Origin: Oscillospiraceae bacterium | Lineage (GTDB): Bacteria; Bacillota; Clostridia; Oscillospirales; Oscillospiraceae | DNA length: 24,582 bases | Direction of reading: 5' to 3' | Assembly (NCBI GenBank): GCA_029067025.1 | Contig: JAIEFH010000180.1 | Coordinates: forward strand, 1-24,582 | In this document: positions 6,438 to 15,392 of the stretch, in pieces | Position numbering within the stretch: the stretch's first letter is position 1 | How the letters are laid out: every line of letters begins with the position of its first letter | Position numbers and translations under genes: made by a program | Notes under the pieces: model-generated | Seen by the model: only the letters and a program-made list of their open reading frames with translations | Database searches by the model: none | Told to the model about the DNA's origin: nothing

Positions 6438-6812
6438 ATGAATATCCACGAATCCGCTGAAAACTACCTGGAGGCCATTCTGGCCCTGGGAGAGAAGGGC
6501 CCGGTGCGATCCATCGACGTGGCCCAGCACCTGAATTTTTCCAAGCCCAGCGTCAGCCGGGCCATGAGCCTGCTGCGCGAAGGGGGCTTTGTGGTCATGG
6601 ACGAGAGCGGCTTTCTCACCCTCACCGACGACGGGCTGGAGATCGCCCAGCGCATTTATGAGCGTCATCTGCTGCTCACCCGCTGGCTCATCCACCTGGG
6701 GGTGGACGAAAAGGTGGCCGCCGAGGACGCCTGCCGCATCGAGCATGATCTGAGCATCGAGTCCTTTGACGCCCTGCGGGAACACATCAACAGGGATCTG
6801 GGCATTGCGTAA
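6438..6812 (+). CDS. DtxR/MntR-family metal-dependent transcriptional regulator
   Basis: A 124-residue metalloregulator: N-terminal winged helix (about 5-65, with recognition region FSKPSVSRAMSLL and wing GFLTLTDDG) followed by the dimerisation helices; no SH3-like third domain, as in MntR. Metal-ligand positions can be aligned: Asn9 and Glu12 near the N-terminus, His77 in YERHLLL, and Cys99, Glu102, His103 in DACRIEHDLS. The ACR-x-EH arrangement is as in DtxR/IdeR (Cys-x2-Glu-His), whereas length is like MntR. Iron or manganese is therefore possible as corepressor. GGAG precedes the ATG. It has its own promoter and a strong terminator, so it is monocistronic; no metal transporter lies in the window. 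Confidence 0.9.
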   Translation: MNIHESAENYLEAILALGEKGPVRSIDVAQHLNFSKPSVSRAMSLLREGGFVVMDESGFLTLTDDGLEIAQRIYERHLLLTRWLIHLGVDEKVAAEDACRIEHDLSIESFDALREHINRDLGIA

Positions 6813-6818
6813 AGACAG

Positions 6819-6856
6819 ACAAAGCCGCCGCTGTTCAGCGGCGGCTTTGTGTTTTT
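6819..6856. terminator. Strong hairpin terminator between dtxR-like gene and asparaginase gene
   Basis: A perfect 15-bp stem (6819-6833 with 6836-6850) followed by GTTTTT on the plus strand. It lies between convergent genes; the minus-strand tail is less U-rich. Confidence 0.92.
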
Positions 6857-6886
6857 GGCTGTTGTACCGCACCCGCGGGCAGGGCG

Positions 6887-7879
6887 TCAGACGCTCCGTT
6901 CTCCGCACAGGCTTTGCGCGAACAGCGAGCGCACCTCGTCCAAATCGTCCGTCTGGCCCAGCGCCCACATCAGCTTGGTGACGGCCCCCTCGGTGGTCAT
7001 GTCGTACCCCTGGATGACCCCCTCCGCCAGCGCCTTCTGCCCCGCCTGGTAGAGGGCGAAGTTGCTGCTCTCATACAGGCACTGGCTGCACACCACCACG
7101 GCCATACCCGCCTGGGCGGCGTTGTGGAGCTTCTCGATGAGGTTGCGCCGGATGAAGTGGAGCCCGCCCGCGCCGAACGCCTCAATGACCACCCCCCGGT
7201 AGTGCATCCGCAGGAGCATATCGAAGATCTCCGGGTCCAGCCCCGGGGTGAGTTTGATGAGGAACACCGCCTGACACAGCTCGTCCCGCAGGACGCAGGG
7301 GCCAGGTACGCTGGGGATGGCCTCCTCCCGGATGGTGAGCCCCGCGCCGTTGACCACAGCCACCAGCGGCCAGTTCACACTGTCAAAGGCGGAAAAATCG
7401 GTGGTGTGGGTCTTGACCGCCCGGCAGCCCAGCATAACCTTGCGCCCGAAGGCCAAAAACACCCCCGGATGACCTGACGCCGCCATGGCGAAGGCGGTGC
7501 GCAGGTTGTCCAGCCCGTCGGTAAGGGGGTGCTCGATGGGCAGCTGCGCCCCGGTGAGTACCACGGGGATACCAATGCCCCGCACCATATAGGACAGCAC
7601 AGAGGCGGTGTACGCCATGGTGTCGGTGCCGTGGGACACCACGATGCCGTCGAAGTCCTCCCGGGCCTCGTAGACGTTTTGGGCGATGAGCCGCCACTCC
7701 TCAGGCTGAATGTTGGATGAATCGAGATGCAGGATGTCCCGGACGGTCAGGTCATAGCTGTCCGCCAGCCCGCCCAGGTAGTGGGACAGGGCCGCGCCGT
7801 CCAGGCCGGGGGCCAGCCCCTCCTCGGTGAGCCGGGAGGCGATGGTGCCCCCGGTGGTGAGCAGTAAAACGCGTTTCAT
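6887..7879 (-). CDS. ansA: L-asparaginase (type I, AnsA-like)
   Basis: A 330-residue cytoplasmic asparaginase hydrolysing asparagine to aspartate and ammonia. The first catalytic Thr is Thr12 in LTTGGTIAS; the second triad is Thr85-Asp86 in SHGTDTMAYTA with Lys156 in CRAVKTHTTDFSAFDS; Ser54 in DSSNI is the usual substrate contact. There is no signal peptide, so the type I (cytoplasmic) class is favoured. GGAGG stands 6 nt before the ATG. It is transcribed divergently from the thioredoxin-reductase-like gene. With asnA in the same window, the cell can both make and degrade asparagine. Confidence 0.94.
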   Translation of the reverse strand: MKRVLLLTTGGTIASRLTEEGLAPGLDGAALSHYLGGLADSYDLTVRDILHLDSSNIQPEEWRLIAQNVYEAREDFDGIVVSHGTDTMAYTASVLSYMVRGIGIPVVLTGAQLPIEHPLTDGLDNLRTAFAMAASGHPGVFLAFGRKVMLGCRAVKTHTTDFSAFDSVNWPLVAVVNGAGLTIREEAIPSVPGPCVLRDELCQAVFLIKLTPGLDPEIFDMLLRMHYRGVVIEAFGAGGLHFIRRNLIEKLHNAAQAGMAVVVCSQCLYESSNFALYQAGQKALAEGVIQGYDMTTEGAVTKLMWALGQTDDLDEVRSLFAQSLCGERSV

Positions 7880-7913
7880 GGGACGCCTCCATATCTTTTC
7901 TATCGTTATTTTC

Positions 7914-7942
7914 AGTATACTTTATGGCAGATGGCTTTGCAA
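7914..7942 (-). promoter_or_regulatory. Promoter of the asparaginase gene
   Basis: On the minus strand TTGCAA (7937-7942), 17-bp spacer, TATACT (7914-7919), about 35 bp upstream of the ATG. Back to back with the next promoter, -35 boxes 5 bp apart. Confidence 0.75.
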
Positions 7943-7947
7943 GTATA

Positions 7948-7976
7948 TTGTCAGCTTTCGGGGATACTGTTATACT
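7948..7976 (+). promoter_or_regulatory. Promoter of the thioredoxin-reductase-like gene
   Basis: TTGTCA (7948-7953), 17-bp spacer, TATACT (7971-7976), 37 bp before the ATG. Confidence 0.78.
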
Positions 7977-8012
7977 ATGAAGAAAAAGAAACAGTTTAGG
8001 AGGGTGATCCTG

Positions 8013-8813
8013 ATGAAATATGATCTGCTTGTGGTGGGCGGCGGCCCCGCCGGCCTCACCGCCGCCATCCACGCCCGCGCCCGGGACAAGTCCGTGCTGG
8101 TCATCTCCAACGACTCCCTGGCCTCCCCGCTGTGTAAAGCGCCCCAGATGACCAACTACCCCGGCCTGCCCGGCATCACCGGCAGGGAGTTGGTGGAGCG
8201 GCTGCTGACCCAGGCCAGGGATCTGGGGGCGGAGTTCAAGCAGGGCCGGGCGCTGTCCGTCATGCCCATGGGCAAATCGGTGATGGTATCCGTGGAGAAC
8301 GACATGGCGGAGGGCTCCGCGGTCATCTTGGCGCTGGGGGTGTCCCGGGCCGCGCCCCTCAAGGGGGAGGCCGAGCTGCTGGGCCGGGGCGTCAGCTACT
8401 GCGCCACCTGCGACGGGATGTTTTACCGCAATAAATCCGTGGTCTGCGCGGGGGACGCCCCTAACTTTCACGAGGAGGTGGAGTTCCTGCGCTCCATTGG
8501 CTGCCAGGTGACGGTGAAGCGGCTGGCGGGGCTGGAGATTTTGGGAACGGATCGGGTGTCCGGCGTGCGGGACGCCCAAGGGGAGGAAACCCCCTGCGAC
8601 GGCGTGTTCCTGCTGCGCTCGTCCATCGCCCCCGCCCATTTGGCCCCAGGGCTGGAGCTGGCGGACGGCTATATCAAGGTGGACGGCCATATGGCCACCA
8701 GCCTGCGGGGGGTGTACGCCGCCGGGGACTGCACCGGCCAGCCCCTCCAACTGGCCAAGGCGGTGGGCCAGGGGCAGACCGCCGCCCACTTCGCCCTGGA
8801 GGCTCTCGGCTGA
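8013..8813 (+). CDS. Thioredoxin-reductase-like flavoprotein lacking the NADPH-binding motif
   Basis: A 266-residue FAD-dependent disulfide oxidoreductase. The N-terminal FAD fingerprint is GGGPAGL (9-15), the redox-active Cys130-Ala-Thr-Cys133 sits in SYCATCDGMFY, and the second FAD motif is the C-terminal GVYAAGDCTGQPLQLAKAVGQG. Bacterial TrxB is about 310 residues and carries GGGDSA plus an RR pair for NADPH; here that place reads VVCAGDAPNFHEE, without the glycine triplet or arginine pair, and the inserted domain is shorter. This is like ferredoxin-dependent (FFTR) or other NADPH-independent reductases known from clostridia, so the electron donor may be ferredoxin or unknown. AGGAGG precedes the ATG. 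Another disulfide flavoprotein role is possible. Confidence 0.88.
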   Translation: MKYDLLVVGGGPAGLTAAIHARARDKSVLVISNDSLASPLCKAPQMTNYPGLPGITGRELVERLLTQARDLGAEFKQGRALSVMPMGKSVMVSVENDMAEGSAVILALGVSRAAPLKGEAELLGRGVSYCATCDGMFYRNKSVVCAGDAPNFHEEVEFLRSIGCQVTVKRLAGLEILGTDRVSGVRDAQGEETPCDGVFLLRSSIAPAHLAPGLELADGYIKVDGHMATSLRGVYAAGDCTGQPLQLAKAVGQGQTAAHFALEALG

Positions 8814-8849
8814 TTTTTCCGAATTTTCCATGAACTTTGCTTTCCTGTA

Positions 8850-8878
8850 TTGAAATTTTTTCGGAAAGATGGTAACAT
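8850..8878 (+). promoter_or_regulatory. Promoter of the small P-loop gene
   Basis: TTGAAA (8850-8855), 17-bp spacer, TGG-TAACAT extended -10 (8873-8878). Lies within an AT-rich gap after the reductase gene. Confidence 0.6.
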
Positions 8879-8927
8879 AGGGGTATCCTAGGGGATTGCC
8901 CCCAATACCAAGTAAGGAGTGATCAAA

Positions 8928-9338
8928 ATGGTCAAGGTTATCATGGGCCTGAAGGGCACCGGCAAGACCAAGCAGATGATCGACCTCATCAACACAGCGG
9001 TGGATACGGAGCATGGCAACGTGGTGGCCATCGCCCACAATTCCAAGCTGAACTATAAAATCAACTATAAAATCCGTCTGGTGGACACGTCTGACTACAA
9101 CATCCCCAACTACGACACCCTCCGGGGCTTCCTGTACGGCCTGTACGCCAGCAATTACGATATTACCCATGTGTTCATCGAGAGCCTGAACAAGCTGGTG
9201 CCCACCGTGGGCAACGAGGACGTGGAGCCCTTCCTGGCCTGGCTGGACGACTTCTCCCAGAAGAGCGGCATCAAGTACACCATCTCCATCAGTGAGGACG
9301 CGGACAAGGCCAGCGACGGCGTGAAGAAGTACTTCTAA
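8928..9338 (+). CDS. Small P-loop NTPase-like protein of unknown function
   Basis: A 136-residue cytoplasmic protein that begins almost directly with a Walker A motif, MGLKGTGKTK (Gly7 to Thr14, Lys13 the nucleotide-binding lysine). A hydrophobic strand ending in an acid, THVFIES near residues 84-90, could act as Walker B. There is a tandem duplication-like NSKLNYKINYKIRL stretch in the middle. No DNA-binding or partner domain is visible and the protein is too short for a complete kinase or AAA+ module. AAGGAG lies 8 nt before the ATG; an upstream in-frame GTG overlaps the ribosome site. It has its own promoter and terminator, so it stands alone. I do not recognise the family by name. Confidence 0.85.
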   Translation: MVKVIMGLKGTGKTKQMIDLINTAVDTEHGNVVAIAHNSKLNYKINYKIRLVDTSDYNIPNYDTLRGFLYGLYASNYDITHVFIESLNKLVPTVGNEDVEPFLAWLDDFSQKSGIKYTISISEDADKASDGVKKYF

Positions 9339-9358
9339 AATTGCAGACATATTAAAAT

Positions 9359-9390
9359 CGGGCGGGCTGCGGCCCGCCCGGCTTTTATTT
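9359..9390 (+). terminator. Rho-independent terminator after the P-loop gene
   Basis: Nine GC pairs (9359-9367 with 9372-9380), 4-nt loop, then GCTTTTATTT. It precedes the nitroreductase ribosome site by only a few bases. Confidence 0.85.
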
Positions 9391-9402
9391 GAGGAGGAGA
9401 TC

Positions 9403-9915
9403 ATGATGGACGGTACCCAGGCCATCCGCTCACGGCGGAGCATCCGCAAATTTAAACCCGGCGTATCCATCCCCAGGGATGACATAGAGAAAATGCTGGA
9501 GGCGGCCATGATGGCGCCCAGCGCCTGCAATACCCGGCCCTGGGAATTCTTCGTGGTGGAAAATCCCAAGACAAAAGCGAAGCTCCATGCCGTTCACCCC
9601 TATGCCTCCATGCTGGAGACGGCCTCCCTGGCCATTGTGGTGTGCGCCCTGCCGGGGGCCCAGGAGGGCCGGTGTGCGGGCTTCTGGCCGCTGGACTGCG
9701 GCGCGGCGGTGGAAAACCTGCTGCTCCAGGCGGCGGCACTGGGCTACGGCACCTGTTGGTGCGGCTGCTGGCCCCTGGAGGACCGGGCAGCGGCCGTCCG
9801 GGACGTGCTGGGGGCGAAGTCCGTCCCCGTAGCCCTCATCTCTGTGGGCGTGCCCGACGAGGATCCCCCGGCCCGGGGCTTTTACCAGGCTGATAAGGTA
9901 ACTTGGCTCGATTGA
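9403..9915 (+). CDS. Nitroreductase-family FMN oxidoreductase
   Basis: A 170-residue cytoplasmic flavoprotein of the nitroreductase fold. The FMN-phosphate motif SRRSIRKF stands at residues 10-17, followed by the family signature APSACNTRPWEFFVV (36-50) and the late GYGTCWCGCWP segment that shapes the active site. Such proteins reduce nitro, quinone or flavin substrates with NAD(P)H as homodimers; the substrate cannot be read from sequence. Start ATG 9403 or 9406 are both served by the AGGAGGAG site. No separate promoter is seen between the preceding terminator and the gene, so expression may rely on readthrough. The debranching enzyme follows after 26 bp and may be co-transcribed. Confidence 0.9.
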   Translation: MMDGTQAIRSRRSIRKFKPGVSIPRDDIEKMLEAAMMAPSACNTRPWEFFVVENPKTKAKLHAVHPYASMLETASLAIVVCALPGAQEGRCAGFWPLDCGAAVENLLLQAAALGYGTCWCGCWPLEDRAAAVRDVLGAKSVPVALISVGVPDEDPPARGFYQADKVTWLD

Positions 9916-9941
9916 GCCGGATCAGGAAGGAAGATCATATT

Positions 9942-12047
<2,106 letters not shown>

Positions 12048-12050
12048 ATG

Positions 12051-12087
12051 AAAACTCCCCACTGGTTCATCCAGTGGGGAGTTTTTT
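12051..12087. terminator. Bidirectional terminator between the debranching gene and fhs
   Basis: A perfect 15-bp stem (12051-12065 with 12071-12085), 5-nt loop, flanked by A's on the left and T's on the right, so both convergent genes can end here. Confidence 0.93.
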
Positions 12088-12091
12088 GCGT

Positions 12092-13756
12092 TTAGAACAG
12101 GCCGCTGATGACCCCGTTCTCGTCCACGTCGATCTTCTCGGCGGCGGGGACTTTCGGTAATCCGGGCATGGTCATGATGTCCCCGGTCTGCACCACCACG
12201 AAGCCCGCCCCGGCGGACACCTTCACCTTGGACACGGTGACGGTGAAGCCCTCCGGACGGCCCAGCTTGGTCTGGTCGTCGGACAGGGAGTACTGGGTCT
12301 TGGCCATGCATACGGGCAGACCGCCGAAGCCCATCCCCTCCAGCCGATCCAGCTCCTTGGAGGCGGCGGCGGAATAGCTGACCCCCGCGCCGCCGTAGAC
12401 CCGCTTGACGATGGTCTCGATCTTGTCCCGCAGGGGCAGGTCAAGCTCATAGGCAAAGCGGAACTCGTGAGGCTGGCCGCACAGCCGCAGCACTTCCTCC
12501 GCCAGCTCAATGCCGCCCTCGCCGCCGCGGCCCCACACCTCGGACAGGGCCACGTTGACGCCCAGCTCACGGCACTTGTCCCGGATGAGGGCCAGTTCGG
12601 CATCGGTGTCGTTGACAAAGCGGTTGATGGCCACCACGCAGGGCAGGCCGTACACCTGGGTGATGTTCTCCACGTGCTTGAGGAGGTTGGGCAGGCCGCG
12701 CTCCAGGACCTCCAGATTTTCCGCGCCCAAGTCGGCCTTGGCCACGCCGCCGTTGTATTTCAGCGCCTTCACCGTGGCTACAATGACCACCGCGTCCGGG
12801 TTCATCCCCGCCGCGCGGCACTTGATGTCCAGGAACTTTTCCGCGCCCAGGTCGGCGCCGAAGCCCGCCTCCGTGACCACATAATCCGCCAGCTTGAGGG
12901 CGGTGTCGGTGGCAGACACCGAATTGCAGCCGTGGGCGATGTTGGCGAAGGGCCCGCCGTGGACGAGGGCAGGGGTGTTCTCCAGCGTCTGCACCAGGTT
13001 GGGCTTGATGGCGTCCTTTAAAAGCGCCGCCATGGCCCCCTGGGCTTTCAGGTCAGCGGCGGTGACGGGCTTGTCGTCGTAGGTATAGCCCACGATGATC
13101 CGGGCCAGCCGCTCCTTCAAGTCCTTCAGATCGTCGGCCAGGCACAGCACCGCCATGATCTCAGAGGCCACGGTGATGTCGAAGCCGTCCTCCCGGGGCA
13201 CGCCCTGCATCCGGCCCCCCAGGCCGTCCACGATGTTCCGGAGCTGCCGGTCGTTCATGTCCACGCACCGCCGCCAGGTGATCTTCTTCACGTCGATGCC
13301 CAGGGCGTTGCCCTGCTGGATGTGATTGTCCAGCAGGGCCGCCAGCAGGTTGTTGGCCGCGCCGATGGCGTGGAAGTCACCGGTGAAGTGGAGGTTGATG
13401 TCCTCCATGGGCACCACCTGGGCGTATCCGCCCCCGGCAGCCCCGCCCTTGACCCCAAACACCGGGCCCAGGGAGGGCTCCCGCAGGCACAGCAGTACAT
13501 TTTTGTCCAGCTTACTCAGCGCATCCGCCAGACCCACGCTGGTGGTGGTCTTGCCCTCCCCGGCGGGGGTGGGGTTGATGGCGGTGACCAGGATCAGCTT
13601 GCCCTTCCGGGGCTTGGCGCGCAGGGGGCCGATGTCGATCTTGGCTTTCACCCTGCCGTAGTGCTCCAGCAGGGCCTCGTCGATGCCGGCCTTTGCCGCC
13701 ACCTGGCTGATGGGGAGCATTTGGGCGCTCTGGGCAATCTCAATGTCGGTTTTCAC
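12092..13756 (-). CDS. fhs: Formate--tetrahydrofolate ligase
   Basis: A 554-residue cytoplasmic enzyme forming 10-formyl-THF from formate, THF and ATP, feeding purine synthesis, the Wood-Ljungdahl methyl branch or one-carbon turnover. The P-loop TPAGEGKTT lies at 63-71; EPSLGPVFGVKGGAAGGGYAQV and MEDINLHFTGDFHAI are family hallmarks, as is VHGGPFANIAHGCNSV. Length is as expected (about 556). The start is GTG, fixed by AAGGAGG at 7 nt. It lies 363 bp downstream of tsaD in the same direction; no clear promoter was found in that gap. Confidence 0.97.
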   Translation of the reverse strand: MKTDIEIAQSAQMLPISQVAAKAGIDEALLEHYGRVKAKIDIGPLRAKPRKGKLILVTAINPTPAGEGKTTTSVGLADALSKLDKNVLLCLREPSLGPVFGVKGGAAGGGYAQVVPMEDINLHFTGDFHAIGAANNLLAALLDNHIQQGNALGIDVKKITWRRCVDMNDRQLRNIVDGLGGRMQGVPREDGFDITVASEIMAVLCLADDLKDLKERLARIIVGYTYDDKPVTAADLKAQGAMAALLKDAIKPNLVQTLENTPALVHGGPFANIAHGCNSVSATDTALKLADYVVTEAGFGADLGAEKFLDIKCRAAGMNPDAVVIVATVKALKYNGGVAKADLGAENLEVLERGLPNLLKHVENITQVYGLPCVVAINRFVNDTDAELALIRDKCRELGVNVALSEVWGRGGEGGIELAEEVLRLCGQPHEFRFAYELDLPLRDKIETIVKRVYGGAGVSYSAAASKELDRLEGMGFGGLPVCMAKTQYSLSDDQTKLGRPEGFTVTVSKVKVSAGAGFVVVQTGDIMTMPGLPKVPAAEKIDVDENGVISGLF

Positions 13757-13813
13757 GGCGATTCCTCCTTATTTGGTTTCCATAACAGCAATCATAACTC
13801 CTGATACGGAGAG

Positions 13814-13920
13814 TTATCCACAACTTCAACAGAGTTTTCAACAGCTTGCACAGCCTGTATTTCAACAGGTCAGCGCAAACTTCCATATTTATACAGAACT
13901 CAAAACCCTAGTTTTTCACA
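13814..13920. other. DnaA-box-like sites and TTCAACAG repeats upstream of fhs
   Basis: TTATCCACA (13814-13822) matches the DnaA box consensus TTATNCACA exactly and TTTTTCACA (13912-13920) matches 8 of 9. Between them TTCAACAG occurs three times (13825-13832, 13837-13844, 13861-13868). The stretch is AT-rich compared with the genes. It could be a DnaA-responsive control region; gene context does not suggest the chromosome origin. Confidence 0.4.
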
Positions 13921-13980
13921 AGCTAAAGCGCCAATTTAGTTGACATAACGCAAAATATTACCCTCTGGATATGATCCCCA

Positions 13981-14105
13981 CGGGGCAAGCCCCGCAGGGC
14001 CCTTTGATTGATCTCGAATCAGCGGAAATGAATTCCGCCGATTTCAAGGTTTTCGCTGCGCGAAAACGCTTGTCCGGCGCACTCGCGCCGCCCCGCCTTG
14101 CGGGG
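13981..14105 (-). repeat. Array of five consecutive stem-loops between tsaD and fhs
   Basis: Five inverted repeats follow one another: 13981-13994 (5-bp stem CGGGG/CCCCG), 14017-14043 (11-bp stem, one mismatch), 14049-14067 (8-bp perfect, GTTTTCGC/GCGAAAAC), 14076-14089 (5-bp GGCGC/GCGCC) and 14091-14105 (6-bp perfect CCCCGC/GCGGGG). No U-tract follows in either direction, so it is not a simple terminator. It looks like a palindromic intergenic repeat element or a structured RNA in the tsaD-fhs transcript. Confidence 0.6.
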
Positions 14106-14119
14106 CCCCATCAACATCG

Positions 14120-15130
14120 TCAGCCTTTTGCAATATCCAAGCTGGCTTTGGCGTTAAGCTCCCACCCGGCGGTATGTCCCGCCAGATATTCGTAGTACCC
14201 CTGGCTGCCGATCATGGCGGCGTTGTCGCCGCACAGGGCCAGCGGCGGCAGCCACAGCTTGGCGCCGGCTCTTTGGCAGGCGGCCTCCAGATCGGCCCGG
14301 ATGCGGCTGTTGGCGGCAACGCCCCCCGCCACGGCAATCTTGTGATAGCCCGTCATGCGGTCGGCCTCCATTACCCGGGGAATAAGGGAGTCGGACACGG
14401 CGGCGGCAAAGGAGGCCGCCAGGTCGTGGAGGTTCAGCTCTTCGCCCTTCTGCTGGGCGTTGTGAATGGTGTTGAGCACCGCAGTTTTGAGCCCGGAGAA
14501 GGACATATCCAGCGGGTGGTCGGCCACGTGGGCCCGGGGGAACACGAACGCCTTGTCGTCGCCCCCCTGGGCCATCTTGTCCATGGGCCCGCCGCCGGGG
14601 TAGCCCAGCCCCAGCACCCGGGCGGTCTTGTCAAAACACTCCCCCGCCGCGTCGTCCCTGGTACCGCCCAGCACCTGAAAATGGGTGTAGTCCTGCACAT
14701 CCACCAGGGCGGTGGTGCCGCCGGACACGCACAGGCACAGGAAGGGGGGCTCCAGGTCGGGGTGGGCGATGTAGTTGGCGGCGATGTGCCCCCGGACGTG
14801 GTGGACAGGGATCAGCGGCACCCCCAGCCCAAAGGCCACGGACTTGGCAAAGGACACCCCCACCAGCAGCGCCCCGATAAGGCCGGGGGCGTAGGTCACC
14901 GCCACGGCGTCTATGTCAGCCTTGGTGATGCCTACCTGACGCAGCGCCTCATCCGCCAGCCCGGAGATGGCCTCCACGTGCTTGCGGGAGGCAATTTCGG
15001 GCACCACGCCGCCATAAATGGCGTGCATATCCGCCGAGGAGGCGATCACCGAGGACAGCACCGTGCGGCCATCCCGCACTACGGCGGCGGCGGTCTCGTC
15101 GCAGGAGGATTCAAAGGCCAGAATATTCAT
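14120..15130 (-). CDS. tsaD: tRNA N6-adenosine threonylcarbamoyltransferase
   Basis: A 336-residue ASKHA-fold enzyme that transfers threonylcarbamoyl to A37 of ANN-decoding tRNAs (t6A), working with TsaB and TsaE. Signature features: ESSCDETAAAVV at 7-18, GVVPEIASRKH (41-51), YAPGLIGALLVG, and metal ligands His111 and His115 in HHVRGHIAANY; the C-terminal metal Asp is in CGDNAAMIG. Full length for the family. AAAAGGG precedes the ATG with 10 nt spacing. It follows the rimI/GNAT/membrane protein genes closely (22 bp), a common association of tsaD with rimI. tsaB and tsaE are not in the window. Confidence 0.97.
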   Translation of the reverse strand: MNILAFESSCDETAAAVVRDGRTVLSSVIASSADMHAIYGGVVPEIASRKHVEAISGLADEALRQVGITKADIDAVAVTYAPGLIGALLVGVSFAKSVAFGLGVPLIPVHHVRGHIAANYIAHPDLEPPFLCLCVSGGTTALVDVQDYTHFQVLGGTRDDAAGECFDKTARVLGLGYPGGGPMDKMAQGGDDKAFVFPRAHVADHPLDMSFSGLKTAVLNTIHNAQQKGEELNLHDLAASFAAAVSDSLIPRVMEADRMTGYHKIAVAGGVAANSRIRADLEAACQRAGAKLWLPPLALCGDNAAMIGSQGYYEYLAGHTAGWELNAKASLDIAKG

Positions 15131-15152
15131 CTAAATCACGCCCTTTTCTCTG

Positions 15153-15392
15153 TTATTTCTTGCCGAGCGTCCGGGGGATCATGGCCACCACTATGCCCAG
15201 CCCCGTGGAGCCCAAAAACTTGAGAAAGGCCATGTGGCGCAGACTGGCACCGAAGAAGTCCCCGTCAACGGAATTCATCTCGATACGCAGGGACGGCACC
15301 CCAAAGCTCAGCAGGCACCATGTTCCCACGAAAGCAAACAGGAACAGCAGCATAGTCAGCACCCTGTTTGCCCACTCGTTTTTCTTGTTCAT
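15153..15392 (-). CDS. Small two-helix membrane protein, unknown function
   Basis: A 79-residue protein with a basic start (MNKKNEWANR), a first transmembrane helix at about 12-33 (VLTMLLFLFAFVGTWCLL) and a second at about 57-73 (FLKFLGSTGLGIVVAMI), ending in a basic RTLGKK tail. The ~25-residue loop between them (with MNSVDGDFFG) would face outward if both tails are inside. Its ATG overlaps the TGA of the preceding GNAT gene (ATGA), implying translational coupling; GAGGAGG lies inside the end of that gene. No family is recognised. Lying inside the polA-tsaD block gives no clear functional hint. Confidence 0.8.
   Translation of the reverse strand: MNKKNEWANRVLTMLLFLFAFVGTWCLLSFGVPSLRIEMNSVDGDFFGASLRHMAFLKFLGSTGLGIVVAMIPRTLGKK

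Noticed and set aside
8815..8870. Terminator after the reductase gene from TTTCCGAA/TTCGGAAA
   Set aside because: The arms are about 30 nt apart and the stem is AT-rich and short; the same bases form the spacer of the next promoter.
7752..9569. Open frame of about 600 codons on the minus strand across asparaginase, reductase and P-loop genes
   Set aside because: It runs through two promoters and opposite to well-identified genes; low-complexity shadow translation.
13790..13815. Attenuator hairpin in the fhs leader (AACTCTCC...GGAGTT)
   Set aside because: Only about six pairs with a bulge and no U-tract; too weak to call.
13800..13970. Chromosomal replication origin (oriC)
   Set aside because: DnaA-box-like sites are few, and dnaA, dnaN, rpmH or gidA are not nearby; genes on both sides are fhs and tsaD.
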